A DNA stretch of 64,000 bases from IMG/VR virus record IMGVR_UViG_3300047312_000028, positions 1 to 64,000 of that record; one strand, 5' to 3'. Below are positions 52,344 to 61,952 of this stretch, one piece after another. The notes beneath the pieces are model-generated. The model did no database searches, was not told the origin of the DNA, and saw only the letters and a program-made list of their open reading frames with translations. Within the stretch, counting starts at the first letter, position 1, and each line of letters opens with the position of its first letter. Source of the stretch: a virus. The translations under genes and the position numbers were made by a program.

Positions 52344-52952
52344 ATGGATGGATTCGAGGCTTACCAAATATACAATGCGATAAAGCTACACTTCACCACG
52401 ACCAGCTACGACTTCTTCAAGTACAATGGGAAGACCAACGTTAGTTATACCCAGTTTGAGATCCGCAAGGACCGATTCTTCTATCTGAAGCTCGCCAAGC
52501 TGTATCCAGACAAAGACACGTTGATGTTTTTTATCGCCTCTAACTTCTTTCTCAGAAAGAAGGTGGCTTGGGTGCGCGATCTTCTTACCGATGAAGCACG
52601 TTGCATGTACATGGAGAACTTGAAGGTCAAGGAATCTCTCATGTATTTGTTCAAAGCTGACCTACAGGCCATGGGTGTTCAGAACGCTGAAGACTTGAAA
52701 GCGTTGATGAAAGTTGAAGACCAACAGTACCCAGCGATACTCAACTTAGCGATTCAAGGTGAAATCTACTGGGAGACGATCATCGTCTTGAATAGTTGCA
52801 TTGGATTCTTTCCAGTCTGGTCACAAAAGATAGCCGATACGATTTTATTTCCAGAATATAAATTGAAGTGTGTGCGTTACGCTCCGTTCCTCGGTATCGA
52901 AGTGAAAAAGTTTCAGGAAGTCCTGAAGACACAACTGACAAATGCTAAATAG
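52344..52952 (+). CDS. 59: gp59 helicase loader
   Basis: 202 aa (T4: 217). MDGFEAYQIYNAIKLHFTT and YDFFKYNGKT are the gp59 N-terminal signature, and the all-helical C-terminal part matches. It loads the replicative helicase onto gp32-covered DNA; it lies next to the gp32 gene. Confidence 0.9.
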   Translation: MDGFEAYQIYNAIKLHFTTTSYDFFKYNGKTNVSYTQFEIRKDRFFYLKLAKLYPDKDTLMFFIASNFFLRKKVAWVRDLLTDEARCMYMENLKVKESLMYLFKADLQAMGVQNAEDLKALMKVEDQQYPAILNLAIQGEIYWETIIVLNSCIGFFPVWSQKIADTILFPEYKLKCVRYAPFLGIEVKKFQEVLKTQLTNAK

Positions 52953-53014
52953 AAGCATATAATGAAAAGTTGTGGATAACACTATACAATCATCATACAT
53001 TCACAGGAGGTTCT

Positions 53015-53926
53015 ATGTCCAATCCTACCAGTTTCTCTGCCCTCAAACGGTCTCGTGGTTCTGTTGAGAACCTGACCAAAGCGATTCAGCAATCAAGCCA
53101 AAACAAAAGAGAAGACGAACGGTTCTGGGAACCAACAGTCGATAAGGCCGGTAACGGTCATGCGATCATTCGTTTTCTTCCAGCACATCCACAAGACGGT
53201 GAAGACGGTCTTCCTTGGGTGCGTACTTGGTCACACGGATTAAAAGGTCCGGGTGGTTGGTTGATTGAGTTGTGCCCAACGACATTGGAGCAGAAGTGCC
53301 CAGTGTGTGAAGCGAATGGTCTTCTTTGGAACTCCGGCATCGAAGCGAACAAGACTGTGGCGCGTGATAGAAAGCGCAAGCTCTCTTACACTGCAAACAT
53401 TCTTGTAGTCTCCGATCCTGAGAAGTCAGAGAACAATGGCAAAGTGAAGTTGTTCCGTTTCGGTAAGAAGATTTTCGATAAAATCTACGAGAAGATGCAC
53501 CCTGAGTTCCCAGATGAAGTGGCATTCAGCCCGTTCGATCTATGGGAAGGTGCAAACTTCAAACTCAAGATCCGTAAGGTGGAGAACTACCGCAACTACG
53601 ACAAGAGCGAGTTTGCGTCAAAGTCTCCAGTCGATGCAGACGAAGCCAAGATGGAAGCCATCTGGAAGTCTGAATTCTCACTCAAGGAGTTCTTGGATCC
53701 AAAGAACTTCAAGACCTATCAGCAGATCAAGGATCGATTGGGGAAGGTGTTGGGAACAAGTGTCTCAACAGTGACCGCTGAAACAGCAGGCGCCCAGGCA
53801 TTCAACGATGCCGATGCAGGTGTGAAGTCAATAGAAAGCGAAAAAGAAGAAGTTGGTCAACTTGGTACACCAGCGGGTGATCCTGATGACATGGATTTCT
53901 TCAGTAAGCTTGCAGAACAAGATTAA
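53015..53926 (+). CDS. 32: gp32 single-stranded DNA-binding protein
   Basis: 303 aa (T4: 301). FWEPTVDKAGNGHAIIRFLP core, a zinc site H...CPTTLEQKCPVCE, an OB fold, and an acidic C-terminal tail (DPDDMDFFSKLAEQD). Start at ATG 53015 after AGGAGG. Coats ssDNA in replication, repair and recombination. Confidence 0.95.
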   Translation: MSNPTSFSALKRSRGSVENLTKAIQQSSQNKREDERFWEPTVDKAGNGHAIIRFLPAHPQDGEDGLPWVRTWSHGLKGPGGWLIELCPTTLEQKCPVCEANGLLWNSGIEANKTVARDRKRKLSYTANILVVSDPEKSENNGKVKLFRFGKKIFDKIYEKMHPEFPDEVAFSPFDLWEGANFKLKIRKVENYRNYDKSEFASKSPVDADEAKMEAIWKSEFSLKEFLDPKNFKTYQQIKDRLGKVLGTSVSTVTAETAGAQAFNDADAGVKSIESEKEEVGQLGTPAGDPDDMDFFSKLAEQD

Positions 53927-53950
53927 GCTCAAGTCGATTGAGTAAGTCGG

Positions 53951-53987
53951 AACGCCTCGGAGTCTTCTTGATTCCGGGGCGTTTTTT
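53951..53987 (+). terminator. Rho-independent terminator after gp32
   Basis: AACGCCTCGGA pairs with TTCCGGGGCGTT over 11 bp, followed by TTTTTT. Separates the plus-strand replication genes from the convergent tail cluster. Nothing else seen up to 54107 except a CCCGA/TCGGG hairpin. Confidence 0.85.
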
Positions 53988-54107
53988 GGTTGTTTAACGG
54001 CGGTTTAGAGGGTTCCCGACTCATGACTCGGGTTTGAGCTAATTCGCCGGAGAAACCGGGAATCGCCTTAGGAACGGCAAGCTAGATGCGGGGTACAAAT
54101 CGGTATT

Positions 54108-56156
54108 CTAAGCTGGCGCGAATCGCTTATCAAGTGAACGCAGATAACTCGACTCTTCGCTACGTGTAGGGGCCATATCCTGATGGATAGTCGTGGAACT
54201 GACATTATTGTTTTTCACGTTGTTGATGACTGTGGCGTTAGTAGACGATCCTGAACTAGCAGGCGCCATAGCAAAGTTTCTCTGCATATCGTTAGCTTGT
54301 GTCAATGTTTGTCCAGTTTGTGGTGGGAGCATAGACAATTCGGTTCGTGGTCCCATCATTTGTGGTACCGACATTGGTGTGCCAGGCACCTGAACAGGAG
54401 CTCCTATCGCTCTTGGAGACATAGCATCGGCAAGATAGTTTGAAGCATCTTTTGTGAGAGCTTCAAGTCTCGGGCCGTTATTATCTTTAATTGGGCGTAG
54501 TGGATTTCCTTCAGAATCTTTATAAATCTTCCCGTAAGCTTCACTCACCATCTGACTTAGTGCGCCTGTCGCTGCCATGCGCGATGGACTTCCAGAAGGA
54601 GGCGCCTCACCTTTCAATCCCTGAATTGCCGAAGTAGTGAATTCTCCCTTGCGTAACGATTCTGCCGTTGATGCCATTGATTCTGGAGATGAATCGTTAC
54701 CATTGAGCCGATCGGCAAACTTCGGAGCGATCTGTTGAAGTATTGATGCCGACTCACCACTTGGCGCCACATCTTTCGCAAGCTTGCGTTGTGCGTGTCC
54801 ATTGCCAGCAGCCGCAGACTTTTTCAATTCTTCGCGTTGCTCTTCTGGTGTTGGCGCTGCCCCAAAGACGCCCTTAACACTATTCACGAAAGACGTGCCT
54901 GTATCTACCGCAGCATCATAGCCAGATGTAATTGTGTTGCCGACCCATTCTTTGATCGACTTCACAGTTTCAACGATGGTTTGATAGAGTTCCTGAACAG
55001 AATCGCCGAGCAACGAGAATGATAGTTTGAACTTGTCGAAGTTTTTATAGATCAAATAGGCTGCCGTAGCGAGGCCAACAAACGCGGCCAAGACAGGTGC
55101 AATCGCCGCCGCAATGGGCAAGAGTGCAGGCCCTAGGAATTTGGCAATGGTGCCTAGCCAACTACCTTCTTCTTTCTTCTCTGCCGGCTTGGCACCTTCT
55201 TGCATCGGTGATCGTTTATGGAATGCTCCTTTTTCTTCCGCAGTATTATCTTTCATCTGTTCAAGATTCGCGGCCTGGGCTTTCGCTAGTTCAATATTCT
55301 CACTTTGAAATGCCTCAATGCGCGTTAATGACAGCGCCATCTTCTCAAGTAACGTGATGCTCTTGGTATCGCTTAATGCTGATGGGGAACTTGATTCTTG
55401 TTGGTGAAATTGCGATGGGGAGCCAAACTGTTCTTGCTCTTGTTGTAGTCCACCACTGAGACCCGCAGCAGAACGAATAGACTTCTCAGAACGGCCCATG
55501 ATCTTACCAGCCAGCACCGTCGCAAGTTTTGATCCGCCTGTGAGTCGATTGATAATGTTGAGGGGATCGAATCGTCGCTTGAGCGCGTTGGTCGTCTTGG
55601 TGATCTTGAAGTTGGCAGCCGCACCGGCAGCACCAAAGAGACCTCCACCACTCGCAAGGTGTTCAGCCGCCACGTCGGTCGCGGTGATAGCTCTCTTCTG
55701 ACTGACTACAATTTGACTACGAATGTTCTTGAGTGCCGCAAGGATTTCTTTCTGAGTCTGCTTACCAAGCTCCACATGAGGACCTGTAACCCCACTTGCT
55801 CGTGCCGATGCCGAGCGGCCACTAACTTCATAGGTTCGACGTTCTTCTTTCTTCTTGGTCTCTTTATCGTCCTTCTGTTGTTGCTTCTCTGATTCGGCAA
55901 GCTTGTCAACAGAGTCGGTCATACCTTTAAGCTGACCGGATAACTCCTCTACTGTTTCTTCTAACTTATCTTTCGCTTTTGGTCGTGGGGTGCCTGGAGG
56001 GGATAACTTGTCAAGACTTTCGTGCATCTCCTTAAACTGACTTGACATTTGTTCAATGGCATCGGTCAGTTGATCGGTAGACTTGACCTTAGCTTTCTCA
56101 GCTTTTTCATCGGCCAATTTCTTGAGTCTATCTTGAAGACTGTCTTCTGTTGACAT
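54108..56156 (-). CDS. Large tail/baseplate-associated structural protein
   Basis: 682 aa. N-terminal 110 residues are charged coiled coil, with Gln/Ala-rich stretches and one strong hydrophobic segment (PALLPIAAAIAPVLAAFVG, middle). The C-terminus has an Asn-rich beta segment (ATVINNVKNNNV). The layout suits a tape-measure-like or injected virion protein; last gene of the baseplate operon. Confidence 0.55.
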   Translation of the reverse strand: MSTEDSLQDRLKKLADEKAEKAKVKSTDQLTDAIEQMSSQFKEMHESLDKLSPPGTPRPKAKDKLEETVEELSGQLKGMTDSVDKLAESEKQQQKDDKETKKKEERRTYEVSGRSASARASGVTGPHVELGKQTQKEILAALKNIRSQIVVSQKRAITATDVAAEHLASGGGLFGAAGAAANFKITKTTNALKRRFDPLNIINRLTGGSKLATVLAGKIMGRSEKSIRSAAGLSGGLQQEQEQFGSPSQFHQQESSSPSALSDTKSITLLEKMALSLTRIEAFQSENIELAKAQAANLEQMKDNTAEEKGAFHKRSPMQEGAKPAEKKEEGSWLGTIAKFLGPALLPIAAAIAPVLAAFVGLATAAYLIYKNFDKFKLSFSLLGDSVQELYQTIVETVKSIKEWVGNTITSGYDAAVDTGTSFVNSVKGVFGAAPTPEEQREELKKSAAAGNGHAQRKLAKDVAPSGESASILQQIAPKFADRLNGNDSSPESMASTAESLRKGEFTTSAIQGLKGEAPPSGSPSRMAATGALSQMVSEAYGKIYKDSEGNPLRPIKDNNGPRLEALTKDASNYLADAMSPRAIGAPVQVPGTPMSVPQMMGPRTELSMLPPQTGQTLTQANDMQRNFAMAPASSGSSTNATVINNVKNNNVSSTTIHQDMAPTRSEESSYLRSLDKRFAPA

Positions 56157-56338
56157 TACCTTTTCCTTCCAGCGTTCTGTAAGTTGAGTGCTTTAATACG
56201 GGCGTTCTCTTTCTCAATACGTTGTTGAACTAAGCTCAGGTACACGAGTCGCTCCCATGGCAATGTATCTTCAAGTTCTGTGAGGCTGAACTTGTGATCC
56301 TGAACCAAAGCGAACTGTACTGTGTAGAAGTTCACCAA
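56156..56338 (-). CDS. Small baseplate-cluster protein
   Basis: 60 aa; FALVQDHKFSLTELEDTLPWERLVYL. Size and position (between the large tail gene and gp26) are like small hub-assembly or chaperone-type genes of T4-like phages. Unproven. Confidence 0.5.
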   Translation of the reverse strand: MVNFYTVQFALVQDHKFSLTELEDTLPWERLVYLSLVQQRIEKENARIKALNLQNAGRKR

Positions 56339-56355
56339 ATTATCATGGCTCAGGA

Positions 56356-57105
56356 TTATACGAAAAAACTGTCTAATCCCTTGACGGTGATCTTCTCTTC
56401 ATACTGGCACTTCGGGCACTTGAACTGAAGGGCCAATTCAATCTTAGGCATCGTGTCAAAGAAATCGTCAATTTTTTCGACTTGCGCGTGGTTCAAGTCG
56501 TTGACAAATTCAATCACTTCTTCCGCAGGTACGTCCTTGGTGAGCACCACAGTATCGGTATCGTTGATCGATTCAATACAGTTCACCAAGAATAGAAATG
56601 CTTCATCCGCTGGTAGTTCTTTACGGGCGATGCTTCTGAATGATTTGAACGTAGGATACTTGAGCGTGACTCCTACAGTCTCATTCAGTTGAATATACTT
56701 GTTATGCCCGGCAGCAAACATGGGCTTGATATCAAGTAAGTTAATGGGATACTGAGAGACGTGGTTACAGATTGATGTATTGCCACTCTCGGCATCCTTA
56801 ACTTGCTGATTGCACTTGTAGCGAAGGTTAATCTGTTCACCAATGCTACGGGCCCTAAGCTGCAAGAACAAGAATTCCACATCGAACAATGAAAGCTTAT
56901 CGATATCGATATTAGAAATCTTCCCGACACAGTTTTCAAGAATCTGCTTGGCGGTATTGATGATATCGGTCGTATCATCTGACTGCATGGCGATCAAAAG
57001 AAGCTTCTCTTCTTTCACCAAGAATGGTCTGAACGAGACTTTCAATCCAGAAGGACAGACCACTTCGTACATAGGAACAGTGAGTTTCGGTAATGCCATA
57101 ATCAT
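56356..57105 (-). CDS. 26: gp26-like baseplate hub protein
   Basis: 249 aa (T4: 208). PMYEVVCPSGLKVSFRPFLVKEEKLLL is the family signature. C-terminal FKCPKCQYE adds a Cys pair. Structural or assembly part of the central hub. Confidence 0.8.
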   Translation of the reverse strand: MIMALPKLTVPMYEVVCPSGLKVSFRPFLVKEEKLLLIAMQSDDTTDIINTAKQILENCVGKISNIDIDKLSLFDVEFLFLQLRARSIGEQINLRYKCNQQVKDAESGNTSICNHVSQYPINLLDIKPMFAAGHNKYIQLNETVGVTLKYPTFKSFRSIARKELPADEAFLFLVNCIESINDTDTVVLTKDVPAEEVIEFVNDLNHAQVEKIDDFFDTMPKIELALQFKCPKCQYEEKITVKGLDSFFV

Positions 57106-57119
57106 TCACCTTTCTAAAA

Positions 57120-57755
57120 TTATGAGACTGCGCTTCCTTTTGCGGGTACTTTTGGAGAATTGAGTGTTGGTTTCTTTGTTGCTTCTGTTTGACCACTGAA
57201 CAGCACGTAGTATTCATACGCAAAGGTCACCGAGACACGATGCACGCCATCTTCAGACCAGGCGACAGGCATCTGATTCACGGCAGTTGGAAATGAATTA
57301 AAGAGTGACCACGTCGCTACGGCTTTCAAACTCGACGCTGGATCTTTTTCATCTAGGACCGTTACATCATATTGAGTCAGTGTACAGTCGTACCGATAAG
57401 TTTTTGGGTACGCTAAGGTATTGTTGATAGGATTGTAGATGCCACTTAACCACGTTTCAAAGAAATCACGAATAGTCAAGTCAGCCGTTTCTAAGAAGTT
57501 CAATGTGATTTCTTGATAAAGTGATTGATAGGGTGTCTTGTATGTCGGGCCATAGGTGCGTGATTCATTGGAGATGATTTGACGACCTGGTAGATCCGTG
57601 GCTTCACAGCGAAGACCCAACAGTTTATTGATGTTTGAGAACTTCTTACCGGCTTCCCCTTGGAATGCAACAGGAGCAGACAAACGAAAGTGTGAAGTCT
57701 TAGACACCCCATATCGTTTAATATATGCGAGAAATTCTGAATTCTGCCCTGGCAT
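57120..57755 (-). CDS. Tail-tube-fold protein (gp19/gp54-like)
   Basis: 211 aa. CEATDLPGRQ, YGPTYKTPY, DLTIRDFFETW and a late AYEYY are typical of T4 tail tube gp19 and the related tube initiator gp54. Its place in the baseplate cluster makes gp54 possible. Confidence 0.65.
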   Translation of the reverse strand: MPGQNSEFLAYIKRYGVSKTSHFRLSAPVAFQGEAGKKFSNINKLLGLRCEATDLPGRQIISNESRTYGPTYKTPYQSLYQEITLNFLETADLTIRDFFETWLSGIYNPINNTLAYPKTYRYDCTLTQYDVTVLDEKDPASSLKAVATWSLFNSFPTAVNQMPVAWSEDGVHRVSVTFAYEYYVLFSGQTEATKKPTLNSPKVPAKGSAVS

Positions 57756-58414
57756 TAGTACTTCTCCTTCGATTCTTTCCAGACCTGTTCTTTGGTGACT
57801 CGACCTTGCGCGGCAATTCGTTCTTTCTTCTTGCGATCTTGTCTATCTTGATCCTCGGTATCCACGGCATGACTTCTAAAATCTTGCATTGGTAATGCGG
57901 CAGCAATGTCCCATTCACATGGTTCGATTTCGACATATCGAGACATAACATGACTTCTGAGATAACGTTTGATGCACGGTGTCGCACGATACGCGAGACT
58001 GTACGCTTTCAAGATAGGATACGATAATCTCAATCGAGTGAGTTCATGATTCTTTGACTGCACCACAAAGTTTCGTAACTGGTTGAGGAGAATTAAACGA
58101 TCCTTCGGATAGATGTAGTGAAGATTGAGACCCAGGAATCCATCATTGTATGGTTCAATAGGAATTACGATAGGATACAAGTCCCAATACGGCAGCTTGG
58201 CTTTCGTCTTCGGATTATAGAAGTAGAAGTACATGCGACCGATCATGACTTTGTTGCGTTGCTGGTCACGATCTTTAAGGATCTGTGCGCGATCTGCCGC
58301 GTTGGGAGTAAGTTTACCGACCTTGTCAAGTAACCAGGCGCGACCAAATGCAGTCGTAGGATCGACTTTCTTCTCTTGCGCGATTCTGTTGATGCGTTCT
58401 AACATGGTAGCCAT
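57755..58414 (-). CDS. Conserved T4-like virion or baseplate-region protein
   Basis: 219 aa: MIGRMYFYFYNPKTKAKLPY, PIEPYNDGFLGLNLHY and IKRYLRSHVMSRYVEIEP are strongly patterned segments that I recall from T4-like cyanophages, with no certain function. A CATAAATA box lies 5 nt before the ATG. Confidence 0.65.
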   Translation of the reverse strand: MATMLERINRIAQEKKVDPTTAFGRAWLLDKVGKLTPNAADRAQILKDRDQQRNKVMIGRMYFYFYNPKTKAKLPYWDLYPIVIPIEPYNDGFLGLNLHYIYPKDRLILLNQLRNFVVQSKNHELTRLRLSYPILKAYSLAYRATPCIKRYLRSHVMSRYVEIEPCEWDIAAALPMQDFRSHAVDTEDQDRQDRKKKERIAAQGRVTKEQVWKESKEKY

Positions 58415-58419
58415 AGCAG

Positions 58420-58427
58420 TATTTATG
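58420..58427 (-). promoter_or_regulatory. T4-late-like promoter box (minus strand)
   Basis: CATAAATA on the minus strand ends 5 nt before the start codon at 58414, so transcripts would be leaderless or nearly so. Confidence 0.55.
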
Positions 58428-58431
58428 TCAC

Positions 58432-58872
58432 TTAGGCGAACGAGTTATCCTTTTCGGTAATGACTTGAAACTCCCATCCTTGGTCTTTACAAAACGCTTC
58501 AGCAGCTTTCCACTTCGCTTGGTTGACTGCGAATGTTGCTACTTCACTTAAAAACTTTCTGGTATTGCGATTTGATGTACGAAGTTGAGTCTGTGAATGG
58601 GGCTTAATCTCTATTAGGTGTGTCTTGACGACCCCCTGGCGATCTTTGACTTTTACGATGAAGTCTGGGAAGTAGCGATGGGTCTTTCCGTCTAGTGGTG
58701 AGAGATAGGGGATAGCGATTCCCTCTGAGTTCCAGAGAATGACAGACTCCGTGCGATCAAGCTTTATCATGACTTGGAGTTCCCATCCAGATCGATAGAC
58801 GATCTGCTTGAGGTCCCCGGCATACTTCTGTGGATTTTCTGGCTTGTAGAACCCCTGGTAGTATTTTTTCAT
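58432..58872 (-). CDS. 4: gp4-like head completion protein (nuclease fold)
   Basis: 146 aa (T4 gp4: 150). YYQGFYKPENPQKYAGD, RSGWEL, YFPDF-x-V and LIEIKPHSQ have the D...E-x-K core of the gp4/gp50/gp65 family. Needed for finishing filled heads in T4. Confidence 0.85.
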   Translation of the reverse strand: MKKYYQGFYKPENPQKYAGDLKQIVYRSGWELQVMIKLDRTESVILWNSEGIAIPYLSPLDGKTHRYFPDFIVKVKDRQGVVKTHLIEIKPHSQTQLRTSNRNTRKFLSEVATFAVNQAKWKAAEAFCKDQGWEFQVITEKDNSFA

Positions 58873-58887
58873 GGTTCAAGGATGACA

Positions 58888-58895
58888 CATAAATA
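58888..58895 (+). promoter_or_regulatory. T4-late-like promoter box
   Basis: CATAAATA 28 nt before the gp48 ATG, followed by GGAGGT. Confidence 0.65.
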
Positions 58896-58923
58896 AGCAA
58901 AGCGCAATCTACTGGAGGTATTT

Positions 58924-60018
58924 ATGGCGACTGGAGTAGGGCAGCAAGATGTAACCAACCCATTATACAATGCCGTTGAGTCGGTATTGACTAATGATAC
59001 GGTGGTCAATGCAAAGAACGCATTAAGGGATGCGGTCAATAGTATTGGGAACCCGGAGACACAAAAACAAGGTGATGCGCATAGAGCCGACCAAAAAAAC
59101 TATGACTATAGTTTTCTTCAGCTTCAATATCCAGAAGACCTTGCCAACGGATCGAGACACCCCTATTGGATGACGTTCTATGTCAATACTCAAGACTTGT
59201 CAGAGTTCAAACGACCACCATCGAATGGACCCGCTCCCCTTTCGACTGTAGAGATTAACGCAAGAGAAACGCGCAATCTGAATAAGAACTTTGGAAGCAC
59301 AAACTTAGGATTTGGGCGCAAGACACATAGAACTTCTATGGCGATCAGATTATACATGCCTGATACGTTAAGTTGGAGCTTCGGTAATGAATTCAGAGAC
59401 GCAAAGCTTTCAAGTATCCCTGGTTCGGGAATCGCACAGAGTTTAGCTACGGCACCAAAGTTTGCTGATTCATTGGTAAAGAATTACCAAAAGGGCGGAA
59501 TCTCTGGTATCTTAGCGAGTTTGGACAGCAAAGAAGGACGAGGAACAGGCGCACCATTGCTAGAAGCAATAGGAGACCTCACAGGCGTTGGAGGAGATTT
59601 AGCCGTTCAAGTGCTCGGTCTATCGATCAATCCTCAAGTCGATGTGCTCTATCAATCGCCAACATTGCGACAGTTCAACTTTGACTTCCTATTCGCACCA
59701 AGAAATCAAAAAGAAGCGTCCCAGGTTTCTGAGATAATCAAGCAGTTCAAGTTCCATGCGGCACCTGAAATCTACGGGCCTGATGGAGGAGTTGGATTGG
59801 GTCGTTACTTCGTGCCACCTTCTGAGTTTGATATTGAATTCTCAGTGACCACGATGGGTAAAATTTCTACATGCGTCTTACAGAACATCACCGTCGATTA
59901 TGCTCCTTCTGGTACTGCATTCTATGGTGCAGACGATCAGCCAGTCAACACTCGCTTGACCCTACAGTTCAAAGAACTTGAATTCATCACTAAAAACCTT
60001 GTGAGCAAGGGGTACTAA
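58924..60018 (+). CDS. 48: gp48 baseplate tail-tube cap
   Basis: 364 aa, the same length as T4 gp48. VDVLYQSPTLRQFNFDFLFA and PRNQKEASQVSEIIKQFKFH are the family core. Strong GGAGGT ribosome site. Joins baseplate to tail tube. Confidence 0.85.
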   Translation: MATGVGQQDVTNPLYNAVESVLTNDTVVNAKNALRDAVNSIGNPETQKQGDAHRADQKNYDYSFLQLQYPEDLANGSRHPYWMTFYVNTQDLSEFKRPPSNGPAPLSTVEINARETRNLNKNFGSTNLGFGRKTHRTSMAIRLYMPDTLSWSFGNEFRDAKLSSIPGSGIAQSLATAPKFADSLVKNYQKGGISGILASLDSKEGRGTGAPLLEAIGDLTGVGGDLAVQVLGLSINPQVDVLYQSPTLRQFNFDFLFAPRNQKEASQVSEIIKQFKFHAAPEIYGPDGGVGLGRYFVPPSEFDIEFSVTTMGKISTCVLQNITVDYAPSGTAFYGADDQPVNTRLTLQFKELEFITKNLVSKGY

Positions 60019-60639
60019 ATGCCAGCAGCTTATTTTGATAATTTTCCATACTTCGGTTATTCACTGAATCCGGATCCACAGCCTGGTGAATTGCAATACG
60101 TCACGGATATCTTCAGACGTACTGCGCCGATCAATACTCTGCTTAAGAACAAGCAACTCTTCTATACGTATCAAATCGTTGAAGGGGAGACGCCTGAGAT
60201 GATTGCAGATAGAGTATATGGTAGTGTTAAATATCATTGGGTCATTTCATTGATTAACAATATCACCGATCCTCTGATTGAGTGGCCAAAAGATTACGCC
60301 AATCTAGTAAGATTTATCGTGGATAAGTATGGATCAGTCGCCACAGCATCGTCTGGTATTCATCATTATACGATGACTCTTTCCAAAGTCGATTCGCTTG
60401 GTAACAGCAGTGAAGAGACCTTTATCATCGATCAAACTAAGTATGACTCTCTGACCTCTCCTACACCGGTTGTGGTGACATTCAGTAATGGCGCTACAGT
60501 GACAACGACCACTACCAGAGGAATCGTAGACAACTATACCTATGAAGTCACATCGAATGAAGAAAAGAGAAACATTGTGCTTTTGAAAGAAACATTCCTA
60601 CCACAGGCTGTAGCCGAACTTGAAAGTCTCTTAGTCTAA
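60019..60639 (+). CDS. 53: gp53 baseplate wedge
   Basis: 206 aa (T4: 196). YFDNFPYFGYSL start, LLKNKQLFYTYQIVEGETPE and ADRVYGSVKYHWVI (LysM-like), typical of gp53. Starts right after the gp48 stop. Confidence 0.85.
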   Translation: MPAAYFDNFPYFGYSLNPDPQPGELQYVTDIFRRTAPINTLLKNKQLFYTYQIVEGETPEMIADRVYGSVKYHWVISLINNITDPLIEWPKDYANLVRFIVDKYGSVATASSGIHHYTMTLSKVDSLGNSSEETFIIDQTKYDSLTSPTPVVVTFSNGATVTTTTTRGIVDNYTYEVTSNEEKRNIVLLKETFLPQAVAELESLLV

Positions 60640-61952
60640 TGCCAAAATCTGATGGTCTCCAATTTGCAGCACAGTTTCAACTTGATGACCTCTCTATCGT
60701 AAGTTTGAGTGGCCAAAAGGTAGACTTGCGTGAAATTATGCGAGAGTTGAATCTCTTTGAAGATTTGTTCACCAATACGATGACTGGAAACTTGTTTATC
60801 AGTGACACACAAGACTTGATTAACGTCCTTCCTATTCTGGGCACCGAATATCTATCAATCAGAGTCATTAAGCCTTCGACGCCATGGAAGATTGAAAAGG
60901 TGTTTCGAGTTTATAAGATTACAGATCGTCGAAAGAGTTCATCTAGCGCCGAAGATTATATCTTACATTTCTGTTCAGAAGAGTTGATCTTGAGTGAGTC
61001 GTTGAAAGTCTCCAACGTGTATAAGGGTATGCCTATCTCAGATATCGTGAAAGATATCACCAAGAATATTCTGAAGATCGATTCAGATAAGTTTCCATCG
61101 TCTTCGATTACTTCCACCGTAGGAAACTATGATGTAGTGATTCCTATGTGGACACCATTCAGAGCAATCAATTGGTTGTCGCGCCTAGCGAAGACAGGAA
61201 CAACTCCTGGATGTTCGTTCGTGTTCTACGAAGATAATAAAGGATACCATTTTGATTCGATTGAAACATTGGCGAAGAAAGAACCCCTGCAACATATCAA
61301 CTTCATGCCATTGAATATGGCGGGGCAAACGGGCGAAAAGAACGATACTTCAGACACAGAACAACGCTTGCAGTCTGCCGAAGACTACCAATTAGTCAAT
61401 GCACCAGACTTGATGAGGACGATTCCTTCTGGTATGTACGCGAGCAAGTTGATGGTGGTCGATCCTATTGGTCAACAAGTCAGACCGATTACGTTAAGTG
61501 GAACAGATTTCTTCAAGAAGACGAAGCACACCAATGACAATACGTTTATCCAAACAGCAAAAGATCGAACGAATCTGAATCAGACTGAACACAAAGACGC
61601 ATTCTATCGAGTTGCAGTCGATACCTTAAAAGTCGATAGCTGGATGCTTCAACGTAATGCGTACTTCTCTGGATTGCATGGATTCCAAACAAAGGTCGTG
61701 CTTCCAGGTAACATGAATTTACATGTTGGGTGTGTGGTGACATTGAATCTTCCTGCGGCATCGATAGGACGAAGACAAGAAAAACCTATGGACTTTCTAT
61801 TCTCTGGTAACTATTTGGTGACTGCGATTCGACACAAATTTGATCGTGACAAGTATGTTTGCATTCTTGAACTATCAAAAGACTCTCTCACAGATCCATT
61901 GCCAAATCCTCTTGAACATGGAACACGTATTAAACAATTGAGGAACGCCTAA
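60639..61952 (+). CDS. 27: gp27-like baseplate hub
   Basis: 437 aa (T4: 391). DLREIMRELNLFEDLFTNTMTG, ILGTEYLSI, WTPFRAINWLSRLA. Forms the hub cup holding the gp5 spike; the two genes overlap by 1 nt. Confidence 0.8.
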   Translation: MPKSDGLQFAAQFQLDDLSIVSLSGQKVDLREIMRELNLFEDLFTNTMTGNLFISDTQDLINVLPILGTEYLSIRVIKPSTPWKIEKVFRVYKITDRRKSSSSAEDYILHFCSEELILSESLKVSNVYKGMPISDIVKDITKNILKIDSDKFPSSSITSTVGNYDVVIPMWTPFRAINWLSRLAKTGTTPGCSFVFYEDNKGYHFDSIETLAKKEPLQHINFMPLNMAGQTGEKNDTSDTEQRLQSAEDYQLVNAPDLMRTIPSGMYASKLMVVDPIGQQVRPITLSGTDFFKKTKHTNDNTFIQTAKDRTNLNQTEHKDAFYRVAVDTLKVDSWMLQRNAYFSGLHGFQTKVVLPGNMNLHVGCVVTLNLPAASIGRRQEKPMDFLFSGNYLVTAIRHKFDRDKYVCILELSKDSLTDPLPNPLEHGTRIKQLRNA

